DNA of 64,000 nt from Bacillus sp. AFS073361 (GTDB lineage: Bacteria; Bacillota; Bacilli; Bacillales; Cytobacillaceae), in NCBI RefSeq assembly GCF_002567005.1, contig NZ_NUZU01000038.1, forward strand, positions 80,348 to 144,347, read 5' to 3'. This document shows, piece after piece, positions 50,702 to 60,488 of this stretch. Position numbers and translations under genes: made by a program. The notes below the pieces were generated by a model. That model did not search any database. It was given only the letters and a program-made list of their open reading frames with translations, and had not been told where the DNA came from. How positions within the stretch are numbered: the stretch's first letter is position 1; every line of letters starts with the position of its first letter.

Positions 50702-51997
50702 CTACTCAATAAACTCAAATTCAAACTCCATTAATTTCACAATATCCCCGTCTTTTGCTCCTCTTTCCCTCAAGGCTTCATCTACACCGAGACCACGAAG
50801 TTGACGTGCAAAACGGCGAACAGATTCTTCTCTCGAGAAGTCTGTCATCTTAAACAGCTTATCTGTCTTTTCACCAGATACGACAAATGTGCCATTCGGT
50901 TCTCTTGTAATTTTAAATGCTTCTGGTTCTGCCTCATGCTTATAAAGAACACGGTGCACACCCGTTGTTTCATCTTCTTCATTATGCTCAAGTGGAAATT
51001 CAGGTGTTTCCTCAATCTTATCAGCAACAGCATACAATAATTCACGAAGACCTTTTCTTGTTACAGCTGAAATTGGGAAGATCGGATAATCCTCATCGAG
51101 CTGTTCTTTAAACTTTTTCAAATTTTCCTCGGCTTCCGGCATATCCATTTTATTGGCGACAATAATTTGCGGACGCTCAGTCAAGCGCAAATTATATTCA
51201 CTTAATTCACGATTGATGGTCTGGAAGTCCTCGAATGGGTCCCTGCCTTCCATTGCAGACATATCAATGACATGAACAATTACCCTTGTCCGTTCAATAT
51301 GACGCAAGAATTGATGACCTAAGCCTACACCTTCACTAGCCCCTTCAATCAAACCTGGAAGGTCAGCCATGACAAAACTGCGCCCATCTTCTGTTTCGAC
51401 CATACCAAGATTCGGAACAATCGTTGTAAAATGATACTCCGCAATTTTAGGTTTTGCCGATGATACAACAGATAAAAGCGTTGACTTCCCTACGCTTGGA
51501 AATCCAACAAGACCCACATCAGCAAGCAGTTTTAATTCAAGGATTACTTCCCGCTCTTGACCAGGTTCTCCATTTTCAGAAAGCTCCGGCGCAGGGTTTG
51601 CTGGGGTGGCAAATCGTGAATTTCCGCGCCCGCCACGGCCGCCTCTGGCAATAATTGCTTGTTGCCCATTTTCAACTAAATCTGCAATCACTTCTTTCGT
51701 CTCGGCATCAATTACCACTGTTCCAGGCGGTACCTTGACAATCATATCCTTTGCACCGGCTCCGTGCTGGTTTTTAGACATGCCATGCTCCCCGCGTGGT
51801 GCTTTAAAATGACGCTGATAACGGAAATCCATTAATGTGCGCAAGCCTTCATTTACTTCAAAAACAACATTGGCACCTTTCCCGCCATCCCCACCTGCTG
51901 GACCGCCTTTTGGTATATATTTTTCTTTACGGAACGCGACCATTCCATTACCGCCGTCTCCGCCTTTTACATAAATCTTCGTTTGATCAACAAACAT
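50702..51997 (-). CDS. obg: GTPase Obg
   Basis: A 431-residue essential GTPase linked to 50S assembly and, in B. subtilis, to sporulation initiation and the general stress response. The glycine-rich Obg fold (1-158) precedes the G domain with G1 [10 protein letters not shown] near 166, G3 DLPGLIEGA and G4 NKMDMPE. The C-terminal OCT domain (about 350-430) follows. RBS TGGAGGAA. It lies directly downstream of spo0B. Confidence 0.97.
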   Translation of the reverse strand: MFVDQTKIYVKGGDGGNGMVAFRKEKYIPKGGPAGGDGGKGANVVFEVNEGLRTLMDFRYQRHFKAPRGEHGMSKNQHGAGAKDMIVKVPPGTVVIDAETKEVIADLVENGQQAIIARGGRGGRGNSRFATPANPAPELSENGEPGQEREVILELKLLADVGLVGFPSVGKSTLLSVVSSAKPKIAEYHFTTIVPNLGMVETEDGRSFVMADLPGLIEGASEGVGLGHQFLRHIERTRVIVHVIDMSAMEGRDPFEDFQTINRELSEYNLRLTERPQIIVANKMDMPEAEENLKKFKEQLDEDYPIFPISAVTRKGLRELLYAVADKIEETPEFPLEHNEEDETTGVHRVLYKHEAEPEAFKITREPNGTFVVSGEKTDKLFKMTDFSREESVRRFARQLRGLGVDEALRERGAKDGDIVKLMEFEFEFIE

Positions 51998-52047
51998 CTT
52001 ATTCCTCCAGTCTGCAATTCAAATCAAAAAATGTCACGAAAAGCATC

Positions 52048-52599
52048 TTAACTTTTCCTACTTTTTTGATAGGGTATATATACTTCTAATGCGAATTCAC
52101 TTTCTGATAAGTCCTTGACCACGATGTCGAGTAGACCAAATGGTTTGGATAGGAATTCAGTCAGTACTTCGCTTTTTATTATTATCCCGCTAAAATCAAA
52201 AAAGAAACGAATCCCCTTTGATTCCGGGTCTATTGTTACGGATAAATGATTTTCCTGAAAGGCTTCGATCGTTTCATTTAAACATGTAAATAAATGGGAT
52301 GACCACTTTGTCAAAAGCTCCTCATTGATTTGATCTACTTTCTGATCATGAAGGACTTCATATTCAAGTTTAAAGGAAGGATTCTCCCAATTTGATTTTA
52401 ACAAGAGTGAGGCAAACAAAGGCATTTTCAAATTCGAAAGTTTTGACTCGTGCTGCGTTTCGATAATGATTTCATCGATGACCTCTTTTGCCCGGTCGAT
52501 TCGATTTAAATCCAAGTTCCCCTTTATTAATTGAAGCCTATTTAACCAATCATGCCGAGCATGCCGCAACACTTCAACAATATCCCAATCTTTCTCCAT
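52048..52599 (-). CDS. spo0B: Sporulation phosphotransferase Spo0B
   Basis: A 183-residue phosphotransferase that passes phosphate from Spo0F to Spo0A. The N-terminal helical hairpin contains LRHARHDWLNRLQLIKGN with the likely phosphorylated His16, and a degenerate ATPase-like domain follows (about 70-178). The family is poorly conserved, but the helix motif and location upstream of obg identify it. It is slightly shorter at the N-terminus than the B. subtilis protein. Confidence 0.92.
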   Translation of the reverse strand: MEKDWDIVEVLRHARHDWLNRLQLIKGNLDLNRIDRAKEVIDEIIIETQHESKLSNLKMPLFASLLLKSNWENPSFKLEYEVLHDQKVDQINEELLTKWSSHLFTCLNETIEAFQENHLSVTIDPESKGIRFFFDFSGIIIKSEVLTEFLSKPFGLLDIVVKDLSESEFALEVYIPYQKSRKS

Positions 52600-52760
52600 A
52601 CGTACACTCCCACATTAAGTGTCACAACACTAGTTTGCTGATAGTATATCAAAAAATGAACCATGAGTAAGCTTATTTTGTGATGAAAGTTATTTAGAGG
52701 CAAAAAGAAGCATCTACGTAGCGTTTCCCGAAGTATAATATGGAAGGAAAAATTCGCTGG

Positions 52761-52797
52761 AAAAAAGAAAACTCTAACCAATCAGGTTAGAGTTTTC
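52761..52797 (-). terminator. Terminator after rpmA
   Basis: GAAAACTCTAACC and GGTTAGAGTTTTC form a 13-bp stem with a 4-nt loop, followed on the minus strand by a T run. Confidence 0.93.
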
Positions 52798-52806
52798 AAA
52801 GAATCC

Positions 52807-53100
<294 letters not shown>

Positions 53101-53445
53101 TTATTCCACCTCCTGCTTTTTGAAGGTAATCTTTATGTGCTTTCCGTATTCTTCTTCAATCGCCCGTAATGAAACAGCCATCCCTTCGAGAAGAATTTGC
53201 ACTTTCTCTTGCGTGTTTTCTGGAAGACCTTCCGGAATCACACAGCGGAGAAAACCATCTGCTCGATGTTCCAGATCAGGAGTGACACCAGTTAGTTCAT
53301 GGACCGCATTAATCGCACCAACAGATACGGCTGATACGCCTGCACAAACAATGTCTTTCCCACGATCTGCAAACAATGCATGTCCGCTCATTTCGAATGA
53401 ATGAATCGTTCCGGACTCAGTACGATAAATCGTAATGTTAATCAT
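53101..53445 (-). CDS. prp: Ribosomal-processing cysteine protease Prp
   Basis: A 114-residue cysteine protease of the YsxB family that trims the N-terminus of L27. The catalytic pair is His22 (SGHALFADRG) and Cys34 (DIVCAGVSAV). The gene is always found between rplU and rpmA in Firmicutes, as here. The older name is ysxB. Confidence 0.95.
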   Translation of the reverse strand: MINITIYRTESGTIHSFEMSGHALFADRGKDIVCAGVSAVSVGAINAVHELTGVTPDLEHRADGFLRCVIPEGLPENTQEKVQILLEGMAVSLRAIEEEYGKHIKITFKKQEVE

Positions 53446-53460
53446 CTATGATCCAACACC

Positions 53461-53769
53461 TTACGCGTTGATTTTTTCGATGACTACTTTAGTGTAAGGT
53501 TGACGATGACCTTGCTTCTTACGGTTGTTTTTCTTCGCCTTGTACTTGAAAACAATGATTTTCTTTTGACGGCCTTGTTTTTCAACTTTAGCTGTAACTG
53601 TAGCACCTGCAACAACAGGAGAACCTACTTTTACGTTTTCACCGCCAACGAAAAGAACCTTGTCAAAAGTAACTGTTTCACCAGCTTCAACATCTAATTT
53701 TTCGATGTAGATAGCTTGGCCTTCTTCGACTTTCAATTGCTTACCGCCAGTTTCGATAATTGCGTACAT
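53461..53769 (-). CDS. rplU: 50S ribosomal protein L21
   Basis: A 102-residue L21 with the family motifs [14 protein letters not shown] and [19 protein letters not shown]. The ATG at 53767-53769 is 8 nt after AAGGAGG; an in-frame GTG three codons upstream is part of that site. First gene of rplU-prp-rpmA, preceded by a structured leader. Confidence 0.97.
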   Translation of the reverse strand: MYAIIETGGKQLKVEEGQAIYIEKLDVEAGETVTFDKVLFVGGENVKVGSPVVAGATVTAKVEKQGRQKKIIVFKYKAKKNNRKKQGHRQPYTKVVIEKINA

Positions 53770-53774
53770 GAACT

Positions 53775-53882
53775 GCACCTCCTTATAAACTCAGACTCGC
53801 CATACACAGGCGCTTTAAACTTTAGTTAAAGACTTAAGACCTGTTCTGTGCGGTTGTAGCACGGGTGCGCTACAAACATAAC
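53775..53882 (-). ncRNA. Ribosomal protein L21 leader
   Basis: The 110-nt leader of rplU contains GTAGCGCACCCGTGCTAC (a stem with GTAGC and GCTAC arms) and AGAACAGGTCTTAAGT, which are features I recognise from the L21 leader of Firmicutes. It is thought to mediate autoregulation by L21. The identification is from memory of the motif and context. Confidence 0.7.
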
Positions 53883-53888
53883 ATTAAA

Positions 53889-53918
53889 ATCCTAACATAT
53901 TCTAGGCAAAAGTGTCAA
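53889..53918 (-). promoter_or_regulatory. Sigma-A promoter of rplU-prp-rpmA
   Basis: TTGACA (53913-53918) and TAGGAT (53889-53894) on the minus strand with an 18-nt spacer, giving a start near 53882. Confidence 0.75.
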
Positions 53919-53934
53919 TAGAATTTTAGAAAGA

Positions 53935-55398
53935 TCATTTATCATCCAACCCTTTTGAAGCAATCTCATTTTTAGTGCCAAACTGTTTAATCACATAATA
54001 ATGGCGGTCAGACGGCTGAATGGAGAAAAATAACTTTAGATGTAATAGATCTTCTAATGCTTCCCTGTGGGCTTCATTTGGCCCTAGCAGCTGTTCTTTC
54101 ACCTCAGCGGTCGTTTCCACCAGGACAGCTTCAAATTCAGAATAGCGGTGCTCTAATAGCTCTCGTTCAAGCCGAAAGCCTACTGTTTCTGGACTGAGAA
54201 TCCGGCCCGTCCCCTCGCACACTGGACACTTCACCTCGAGTGCCTCTGAAAGAGTAACCTTCGTTTTCTTTCGTGTTAGTTGAAGAATTCCTAACGGCGT
54301 AAAGCCAATGATTTTTGTTCTTTTTTGATCCTTAGCTAATTCCGATTCGATAAGTGCATAAATGGCCTGCTTGTCCTTTTCACGTTTCATATCGATAAAA
54401 TCGATGAGGACGATTCCGCCAATATCGCGCAGACGCAGCTGACGCACGACTTCCTTCGCAGCCAACTGGTTTGTTTTTAACACGGTTTCCTGATAATCCG
54501 TCTTCCCGGAAAATTTGCCTGTGTTCACATCAATAATCGTCAGTGCTTCCGTTTCATCAAAAATCAGGTAGGCGCCTTGATCAAGCCAGACCATTCGTTT
54601 GAGTGCTTTATCAATTTCATGCTCGATCTTATGTACTGAAAATATATTTTCTTTACCGCTGTAATAACTATGTTTAACCCGATTATTCTGCTTCTCAGCC
54701 AGCTTTTTTAGTGATAAGTCATCGACGATTACCTCTCCGTCTGACATTTTCCCTACCTTATCCAAAATCATTTCGACGAAAGTATCTTTTTGAAAAACAA
54801 TCCCTGGCTTTTTTAGGCCTGTTGTTTTCTGTAGCAGTTGTTGATATTGCTCACGCAGGTTGGCTAGTTCAGTGTGTATTTCTTCTTCGGTACTTGAAAG
54901 GGAGGAGGTTCGAAAAATCATCCCTTCTTCGTCTGTCTTTAAGTGACTGCCAATTCGCCGTAAGGTTGCTTGCTGTTTGTCATCAGCAATTTTTTTTGAA
55001 ACGGCTACATACCGACCCTTGGGCATGTAAATCAGATTGGGACCCGAGATTTCAACAATCCCCGTTACTCGGGCACCTTTCGTGCCAGTTGCATCCTTGT
55101 CGACTTGAACAAGCATTTTTTCCCCTTGATGGACGAACGAGCTGACGTTTTTTTGTTTATCAGCGGATTGGAGATACGAAGGAAGAACATCCCGGTGTAA
55201 ATACGCATTTTTCTCCTCGCCAATATCTATGAACACGGCATTCATGCCGGGCAATACTTTCGTCACTGTCCCAAAATAAATATTACCGACCAGTGATTGA
55301 TGTTCTGGCCGGTCAAAGACGATATTTTCCACACGGTTATCCTTTATATAAGCCAATCGCTTTTCCCGTGAGTTGTAGTTAACTATTAATGTTTCCAA
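53935..55398 (-). CDS. rng: Ribonuclease E/G family protein
   Basis: A 487-residue RNase E/G-type protein. The N-terminal S1 domain (about 35-120) is interrupted as in the family; the DNase I-like catalytic part has IIDVNTGKFSG and GGIVLIDFIDM, and the zinc-link is CPVCEGTGRI near residue 400. Many Bacilli lack this enzyme and use RNase Y, but B. subtilis relatives and others carry it between spoIVFB and rplU. It would cut AU-rich single-stranded RNA at the 5' ends of rRNA and mRNA. Confidence 0.92.
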   Translation of the reverse strand: METLIVNYNSREKRLAYIKDNRVENIVFDRPEHQSLVGNIYFGTVTKVLPGMNAVFIDIGEEKNAYLHRDVLPSYLQSADKQKNVSSFVHQGEKMLVQVDKDATGTKGARVTGIVEISGPNLIYMPKGRYVAVSKKIADDKQQATLRRIGSHLKTDEEGMIFRTSSLSSTEEEIHTELANLREQYQQLLQKTTGLKKPGIVFQKDTFVEMILDKVGKMSDGEVIVDDLSLKKLAEKQNNRVKHSYYSGKENIFSVHKIEHEIDKALKRMVWLDQGAYLIFDETEALTIIDVNTGKFSGKTDYQETVLKTNQLAAKEVVRQLRLRDIGGIVLIDFIDMKREKDKQAIYALIESELAKDQKRTKIIGFTPLGILQLTRKKTKVTLSEALEVKCPVCEGTGRILSPETVGFRLERELLEHRYSEFEAVLVETTAEVKEQLLGPNEAHREALEDLLHLKLFFSIQPSDRHYYVIKQFGTKNEIASKGLDDK

Positions 55399-55460
55399 AC
55401 AAGCGACCTCACTTTTTTCTTCTTATTATACCTTTTTAATGGGCCATGATAAACTTGCTA

Positions 55461-55589
55461 GTTGATTTCCGCTCCAGGCGCTTCGCTTTCCGCGGGCGGT
55501 CCGGGGAGCCTCCTCGGCGCTAAAGCGCCTGCGGGGTCTCCCCTGCCCCGTCCTCCCGCAGGAGTCTCGCGCCTTCCGCTCCTATCAAC
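55461..55589. repeat. 129-bp GC-rich intergenic repeat with short terminal inverted repeats
   Basis: A GC-rich block, in strong contrast to its AT-rich surroundings, between rng and spoIVFB. It is bounded by GTTGAT and ATCAAC and contains GGCGCTAAAGCGCC (a hairpin), TCCGCGGGCGG and TTCCGCTCC near both ends. I recognise this kind of sequence as recurring between genes in many Bacillus genomes. It encodes nothing obvious and has no T-run terminator. Confidence 0.85.
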
Positions 55590-55595
55590 ATAGTA

Positions 55596-56465
55596 TTAAT
55601 AATAAGAAAAGAGAAGGTCGCTGATTTTGTCGGTTAGGCGTTTTTCGGTAAAGTAGGCGTGTAAGAGCTCGTTTTCATCTAGCATCCCTTTTTCCTTGCC
55701 ATCGGCTTCGACGATGATTGGATGTTTGCAGCCGCGTTGAAACTTTTCTAAAACGTGAATAAGTAAATCCTCTTCATTGGCCTCAATTGGTTTCAATGTT
55801 TGCAGACTCGATTTCTTGCCATAATAGCGCTCCAATAAAAATCGCATAAAGATAAAGCGGCGCTGCTTCCACTCATGGTAGAGCGAAAAATATAGAAAGG
55901 CGATGATGACCCAGACATTAATATGGGTTGGAGCTGCAGCCACAATAACCAGCGAAAAGATCGACAAGCTAACCAAGGAAAGGATAAGCGTTAAGCGATG
56001 GGCGCTCGGAAAGGAACTTTTTAAGGAAAGCAGTAAGAATACCAGTTTCCCGCCATCAAGCGGCCAAACAGGAAAGAGATTGAATACGAATATCATTAGA
56101 TTATAGCTAAAAAACAAGTGAAAAAGGTCCACAGATATCAGGTCCATGCTAACCAATCCATAGGCTAAGGCCACCATCCACACATGCTGGAGCGGCCCTG
56201 CTAGAACGACAATCATCTCTTCTTTTAACGGGCGATTGCCATGCTCATCCATTTCGGCAACCCCGCCAAACGGCAGCAGGGTGATTTTTTTGATTCTCCA
56301 TGAAAAAAAAGAAGCCGCAGCAGCATGCCCCAATTCATGAATGAAAATGATCCCAAGTAATAAGCAAACCTCAAGGAAATGAGCTGTGGCAACTGAAAGT
56401 GCAATGACAATCCATAACAATGGATGAATAGTAATTAGTCGTAGTAAAGTAATGGCTCTATTCAA
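55596..56465 (-). CDS. spoIVFB: Intramembrane metalloprotease SpoIVFB
   Basis: A 289-residue site-2 protease that cleaves pro-sigma-K in the mother cell. The zinc motif is HELGH at residues 43-47 and the third ligand Asp137 in WPLDGG, the same numbers as in B. subtilis. About six membrane helices precede a C-terminal CBS-like domain (about 210-289). The preferred start is a TTG at 56463-56465, 7 nt after AGGTG, which gives an 8-nt overlap with spoIVFA. Confidence 0.95.
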   Translation of the reverse strand: MNRAITLLRLITIHPLLWIVIALSVATAHFLEVCLLLGIIFIHELGHAAAASFFSWRIKKITLLPFGGVAEMDEHGNRPLKEEMIVVLAGPLQHVWMVALAYGLVSMDLISVDLFHLFFSYNLMIFVFNLFPVWPLDGGKLVFLLLSLKSSFPSAHRLTLILSLVSLSIFSLVIVAAAPTHINVWVIIAFLYFSLYHEWKQRRFIFMRFLLERYYGKKSSLQTLKPIEANEEDLLIHVLEKFQRGCKHPIIVEADGKEKGMLDENELLHAYFTEKRLTDKISDLLFSYY

Positions 56466-57246
56466 AGTCAATCACCTGAATTGGGTCGATAAATTTATCA
56501 TCTTTTTTAATGGCAAAGTAATATTTACCTTTGCTTTTATCCTCACCTGTGGATCCAGAGACAGTGCCAACTACTTGTCGTTTTTCAACATACTCATATA
56601 ATTTAACGTCGATTTTATCTAAATTTCCATACCATGTTTCCGTTTTATCGGCATGTTGAACGACGACTGTCTTTCCCAGACCTTCCTTTACACCTGCAGA
56701 CATCACAAAGCCCTCATTAATCGTTTGTACGGACGCCCCTTTTCCCGTTTCAATCATAATTCCCTGCCCGTTCTTTTCGAAGTTTTCGAGGATTTTTCCC
56801 ATTGCTGGAACGGAAAACTCAGTTTCAGCCACCCCTTTTTTCTCCGTTTGATCTTTATCCGAAAAAGGCAAGAGGGCTAGAGGTTTCCCAAATTTGCTTT
56901 CGTACCAGTTTGATACCGTCGCAAACTTAAAATCCTGGTCCATTGTTTTAGTCACCATAGCTCTTGCAGGATCAAAGGCAGTGGAATGGTTCCGAAATAA
57001 TATCGCAATCACTAAAAACAGGAGGACTGAAGATAAAACTTTGAAAAAGAAAACTTCCTTCTTAAATAATGGATGACCATCCTCGCCGTCACTCCCTCCT
57101 GGAGGGGTATACTGATGAAAGCCATATTTTTCATCGTCACTAGGCCATTCAATTTGGCGGTCGGGACTTTTTACAGATGTAGTGCCATTATCATTTTTTC
57201 GCTTGGCGATTCGTCGCCGAATTTCTTCCGGTGTAGACCGCGCCAT
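56458..57246 (-). CDS. spoIVFA: Stage IV sporulation protein FA
   Basis: A 262-residue bitopic membrane protein that holds SpoIVFB inactive until SpoIVB from the forespore cleaves it. A basic cytoplasmic N-terminus (EEIRRRIAKRK), one helix (about 69-88, VFFFKVLSSVLLFLVIAILF) and a C-terminal LytM/M23-like domain (about 155-255) without the catalytic histidines are visible. The ATG at 57244-57246 has AAGGGTGG at better spacing than the ATG two codons earlier. Confidence 0.93.
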   Translation of the reverse strand: MARSTPEEIRRRIAKRKNDNGTTSVKSPDRQIEWPSDDEKYGFHQYTPPGGSDGEDGHPLFKKEVFFFKVLSSVLLFLVIAILFRNHSTAFDPARAMVTKTMDQDFKFATVSNWYESKFGKPLALLPFSDKDQTEKKGVAETEFSVPAMGKILENFEKNGQGIMIETGKGASVQTINEGFVMSAGVKEGLGKTVVVQHADKTETWYGNLDKIDVKLYEYVEKRQVVGTVSGSTGEDKSKGKYYFAIKKDDKFIDPIQVIDFE

Positions 57247-57305
57247 TTCCATCCACCCTTTTCACACTAATTTGTACAAGTCTATGAGGGCGAATGAAAG
57301 AGTAT

Positions 57306-57348
57306 GTCTTAAAAATAAAACAACCTGTCCACAAGAGAGTGGACAGGC
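57306..57348 (-). terminator. Terminator after minD
   Basis: CCTGTCCAC and GTGGACAGG form a 9-bp stem with a 6-nt loop, followed on the minus strand by TTGTTTTATTTTT. Confidence 0.88.
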
Positions 57349-57368
57349 TGATATACAGCAGCATTTTT

Positions 57369-58172
57369 TTAACGCACACCAAAAAACTTTTTAATTTTGG
57401 TAAACATTCCTTTGTCTGCATTTTCGAGTGACTGCAGCGGGATGGATTCACCAAGAATTCTCCTGGCAATATTTCGGTAGGCAATCGATGCTTTGTTATT
57501 CGGATTGAGGGCAATCGGTTCCCCATGATTCGAAGCTTTAATTACTTCATCATCATCAGCAACAATACCGATAAGTTCGATGGAAAGATGCTGAGTAACC
57601 TCATCAATCTCGAGCATATCCCCATTCTTCACCATATGATTTCGAATCCGGTTAATCACTAATTTAGGAGATTCCATATTCGGCTGTTTCTCCAGTAGAC
57701 CAATAATCCGGTCCGCATCACGGACAGCAGAAGCCTCTGGTGTTGTGACAACGATTGCCTTGTCAGCCCCAGCAACAGCATTTTGAAAACCCTGCTCAAT
57801 ACCGGCTGGGCAATCTATAATTATATAATCATAGTCCTGCTTTAATTCGATGATTAGTTCTTTCATTTGCTCTGGCTTCACGGCAGATTTATCAACGGTT
57901 TGTGCTGCTGGCAATAAGTATAATAAACCATCAAAACGTTTATCCTTTACAAGAGCTTGATGGACTTTGCATCTTTTTTCAACCACATCGACAAGATCAT
58001 AAATAATTCTATTTTCAAGTCCCATGACCACATCCAAGTTACGAAGACCGATGTCAGTATCTACTAAACATACTTTTTTTCCTTGAAGGGCTAATGATGT
58101 GCCGATATTAGCAGAAGTTGTTGTTTTCCCTACTCCACCCTTACCGGATGTAATTACGATTGCCTCTCCCAC
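57369..58172 (-). CDS. minD: Septum site-determining ATPase MinD
   Basis: A 267-residue deviant Walker A ATPase (SGKGGVGKTT at residues 9-18) that places MinC at the poles and blocks polar septation. Switch region VDTDIGLRNLDV; the C-terminal amphipathic membrane anchor is MFTKIKKFFGVR. It starts with a GTG 1 nt after minC and lies below mreBCD-minC as in B. subtilis. Confidence 0.97.
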   Translation of the reverse strand: MGEAIVITSGKGGVGKTTTSANIGTSLALQGKKVCLVDTDIGLRNLDVVMGLENRIIYDLVDVVEKRCKVHQALVKDKRFDGLLYLLPAAQTVDKSAVKPEQMKELIIELKQDYDYIIIDCPAGIEQGFQNAVAGADKAIVVTTPEASAVRDADRIIGLLEKQPNMESPKLVINRIRNHMVKNGDMLEIDEVTQHLSIELIGIVADDDEVIKASNHGEPIALNPNNKASIAYRNIARRILGESIPLQSLENADKGMFTKIKKFFGVR

Positions 58173-58173
58173 T

Positions 58174-58854
58174 TTAATGTCCCCCTTCTAATCTCGTTAA
58201 ATTAGGTCTTAATTGGATTAATACTTGTAATCTATCAACAATGATTTGACGGTTTTCATCGATGTATGCGCATTCCATTTCCCGCTTTTCATTGCTTTGA
58301 AGGCTGTCTGGTGCACTATTTAAGCAATCACTAATTCGAAGCTGAGAGGGCTTCATACTAGAGGCGGCAATGATTGCTTCATTATTGCCATAGCAGCCTG
58401 CATGAGCGATTCCCTTTAACGTTCCCATGATAAAGATGTTTCCACCTGCAATGACTGTCCCGCCTGGATTGACATCGCCAATTAACAGCAGGTCACCAGG
58501 AACTTCGAGGACTTGTCCGGAACGAATAATTCTCGAAACAGTCATCACCTCTGTTTCGGCCAATAATTCCTCAGCTTCATCCTTAGTAATTACATTCGAT
58601 TCAATTTCATCCACAACAAAATTCTTTTTTTGGCGAATTAATTCTTTTAGTTCTTCCCGCTGTGGTTCGGTTAAATAGCGGTTACCTATTTCCACTTTGA
58701 CAGAGGTTAAATGACGCTCATCCTGTGTACTGGAGTTGGCTGAAAGTTTATAATCAAGTTCCTTTTTTAGTTCATCGTAAGAACAACTATCATCAAGATG
58801 AAGGACAAGTCCTTCCTTCGTCCCTTTTATTGTAACATTTTGCCGTTTTTTCAT
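58174..58854 (-). CDS. minC: Septum site-determining protein MinC
   Basis: A 226-residue inhibitor of FtsZ assembly. The N-terminal domain (about 1-95) acts on FtsZ, and the C-terminal beta-helix (about 110-215, [20 protein letters not shown] and [10 protein letters not shown]) binds MinD. The start ATG is preceded by GAGGTG at usable distance. Cotranscribed with minD. Confidence 0.95.
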   Translation of the reverse strand: MKKRQNVTIKGTKEGLVLHLDDSCSYDELKKELDYKLSANSSTQDERHLTSVKVEIGNRYLTEPQREELKELIRQKKNFVVDEIESNVITKDEAEELLAETEVMTVSRIIRSGQVLEVPGDLLLIGDVNPGGTVIAGGNIFIMGTLKGIAHAGCYGNNEAIIAASSMKPSQLRISDCLNSAPDSLQSNEKREMECAYIDENRQIIVDRLQVLIQLRPNLTRLEGGH

Positions 58855-59006
58855 GGAGAATTTTTCACCTCATAATAAGAAAGCAATTTCGAAACAAGTC
58901 CATTCGAGAGGAATATGGCTCCTCTAACCTATTTCGAATCAATAGTCATACTATCCTAATAAAATTTCGACACGATGCGTCCATTCTCCTCTTTTTTAAT
59001 GAAAAA

Positions 59007-59525
59007 TCATTCAGCTCTTATTGCTTCTGAATGTTTCTCAAAAAGCCACTTTAATGGGTAGGCAGCAATGAGCGTAACAACAGCATTTAGGATAAGGCTT
59101 GGGTAAAAACGCAAGTTCATATAGCCGATAAAATCCAAGTCTGTAACATGGATTAAATAGTTCATTTCATACACACCAATCTCTAGTAGTGAGACACCGA
59201 AGATGGCCGCAAGAAAGGCCGTAATAAGATTGGCTTGTAAAACCTGCAATAGTTTATAAATCAGATAAGAGATAAATGGAAATAGGAAAAAGTAAATCCC
59301 GATAATTTCAACATATACGACATCATATAAAAGTCCAAAAATAGCCGCATAAATAATTCCATGTTTTCTTCCGACAAAAATCGTTAAAAACAAAATAGCA
59401 ATAAAAAGAAAGTGTGGGACAAATATTCGTTCAAACCCAAAAACCTTTTCGGGTAAATACTCCACAAAAAGACTTTCTACAATAAAAAGCAATAGAAATA
59501 AAAGAGGAAGAAGGAATTTTCTCAC
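59007..59525 (-). CDS. mreD: Rod shape-determining protein MreD
   Basis: A 172-residue membrane protein with about five or six helices, part of the MreBCD elongation machinery. Its GTG start overlaps the mreC stop in the form GTGA. The hydrophobic pattern and mreBC context give the identity; sequence motifs in this family are weak. Confidence 0.92.
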   Translation of the reverse strand: MRKFLLPLLFLLLFIVESLFVEYLPEKVFGFERIFVPHFLFIAILFLTIFVGRKHGIIYAAIFGLLYDVVYVEIIGIYFFLFPFISYLIYKLLQVLQANLITAFLAAIFGVSLLEIGVYEMNYLIHVTDLDFIGYMNLRFYPSLILNAVVTLIAAYPLKWLFEKHSEAIRAE

Positions 59526-60403
59526 AAATCTTTCTCCTTCCCATCTGTTGATTCCATATTCACTGGCTGGGTCATTAATCTTTTTATGACAATGACATTT
59601 TCAATATCATAAAAGTCTGCACCCGGCTGCACTAAGGCCGTTTGATTTAACCCATATTGATCAGGCTTTACGTCAACCACTTTACCAATCAGCAACCCTT
59701 TCGGAAAAACGCCGCCTAGACCAGAAGTGATTACTTTTTGCCCTTTTTCAATTTTTTCACCGGATGGTATTGCCTTAATTAATAATAATTTCCGTTTGTC
59801 ATCAAATCCTTGGACAAATCCATAAACATCTTTCTTGCCCTGCACAACAGCAGATATACGATTTTTTGGATCCATTGCACTTAATAGTTGGATGGTTGAA
59901 CTAAATTGTGTTACATTTTTAACTTTACCAACCAAGCCGGTTGCCGTAACAACAGCCATATTTTTCTTGATGCCGTTTAGTTTGCCTTTGTCGATAATAA
60001 TCATTTCATGCCAACGATCAGGGTTTCTGCCAATTACGGTAGCTGGTAATGGTTTGAAGTCTCTCAGGGTTCTTTTTTCACCGAGAATGTCACGTAATTC
60101 TTTATTATCTTGTTTCAGTTCTTGTACTTGTGCTTCAAGATTGACAAGATTTTCGACCCGCGATTTTAATTCTTTATTCTCATCGTATGTATTTTGCAAA
60201 TCCTGGAGATTTTCAAAAAAGCCTGTCACAAAATGAGTAGGCTTTGAAACCAGGGATTGAACCCAGCCGGTGGTATCTTTTAGAAATTGCTCCGGCCAGG
60301 ATAGTTTACTTCTCTCCCTTAAAGAAAACCCAATCAATGCCACGAGAACAATGATGCTGACAAGCAAAATAATCAGACGTTTATTCAGAAAGAACTGTGG
60401 CAT
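59522..60403 (-). CDS. mreC: Rod shape-determining protein MreC
   Basis: A 293-residue bitopic protein: a short cytoplasmic tail, one helix at about 9-27, a coiled coil at about 65-112 (LQDLQNTYDENKELKSRVEN), and two beta-barrel domains with VIGRNPDRWHEMIIIDKG and VITSGLGGVFPKGLLIG. MreC couples MreB to wall synthases. Overlaps mreD by 4 nt. Confidence 0.95.
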   Translation of the reverse strand: MPQFFLNKRLIILLVSIIVLVALIGFSLRERSKLSWPEQFLKDTTGWVQSLVSKPTHFVTGFFENLQDLQNTYDENKELKSRVENLVNLEAQVQELKQDNKELRDILGEKRTLRDFKPLPATVIGRNPDRWHEMIIIDKGKLNGIKKNMAVVTATGLVGKVKNVTQFSSTIQLLSAMDPKNRISAVVQGKKDVYGFVQGFDDKRKLLLIKAIPSGEKIEKGQKVITSGLGGVFPKGLLIGKVVDVKPDQYGLNQTALVQPGADFYDIENVIVIKRLMTQPVNMESTDGKEKDL

Positions 60404-60488
60404 GATTATACACCTCTATTTTTTTCTAGATAAAAAGTATCGTTTTTTTATTTGAATAATCCTTATGTGCCGAATAGCACAATCTACA

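Noticed and set aside
53500..53697. Plus-strand open frame across rplU
   Set aside because: Shadow of the ribosomal protein gene; hydrophobic composition follows from the codons of the opposite strand.
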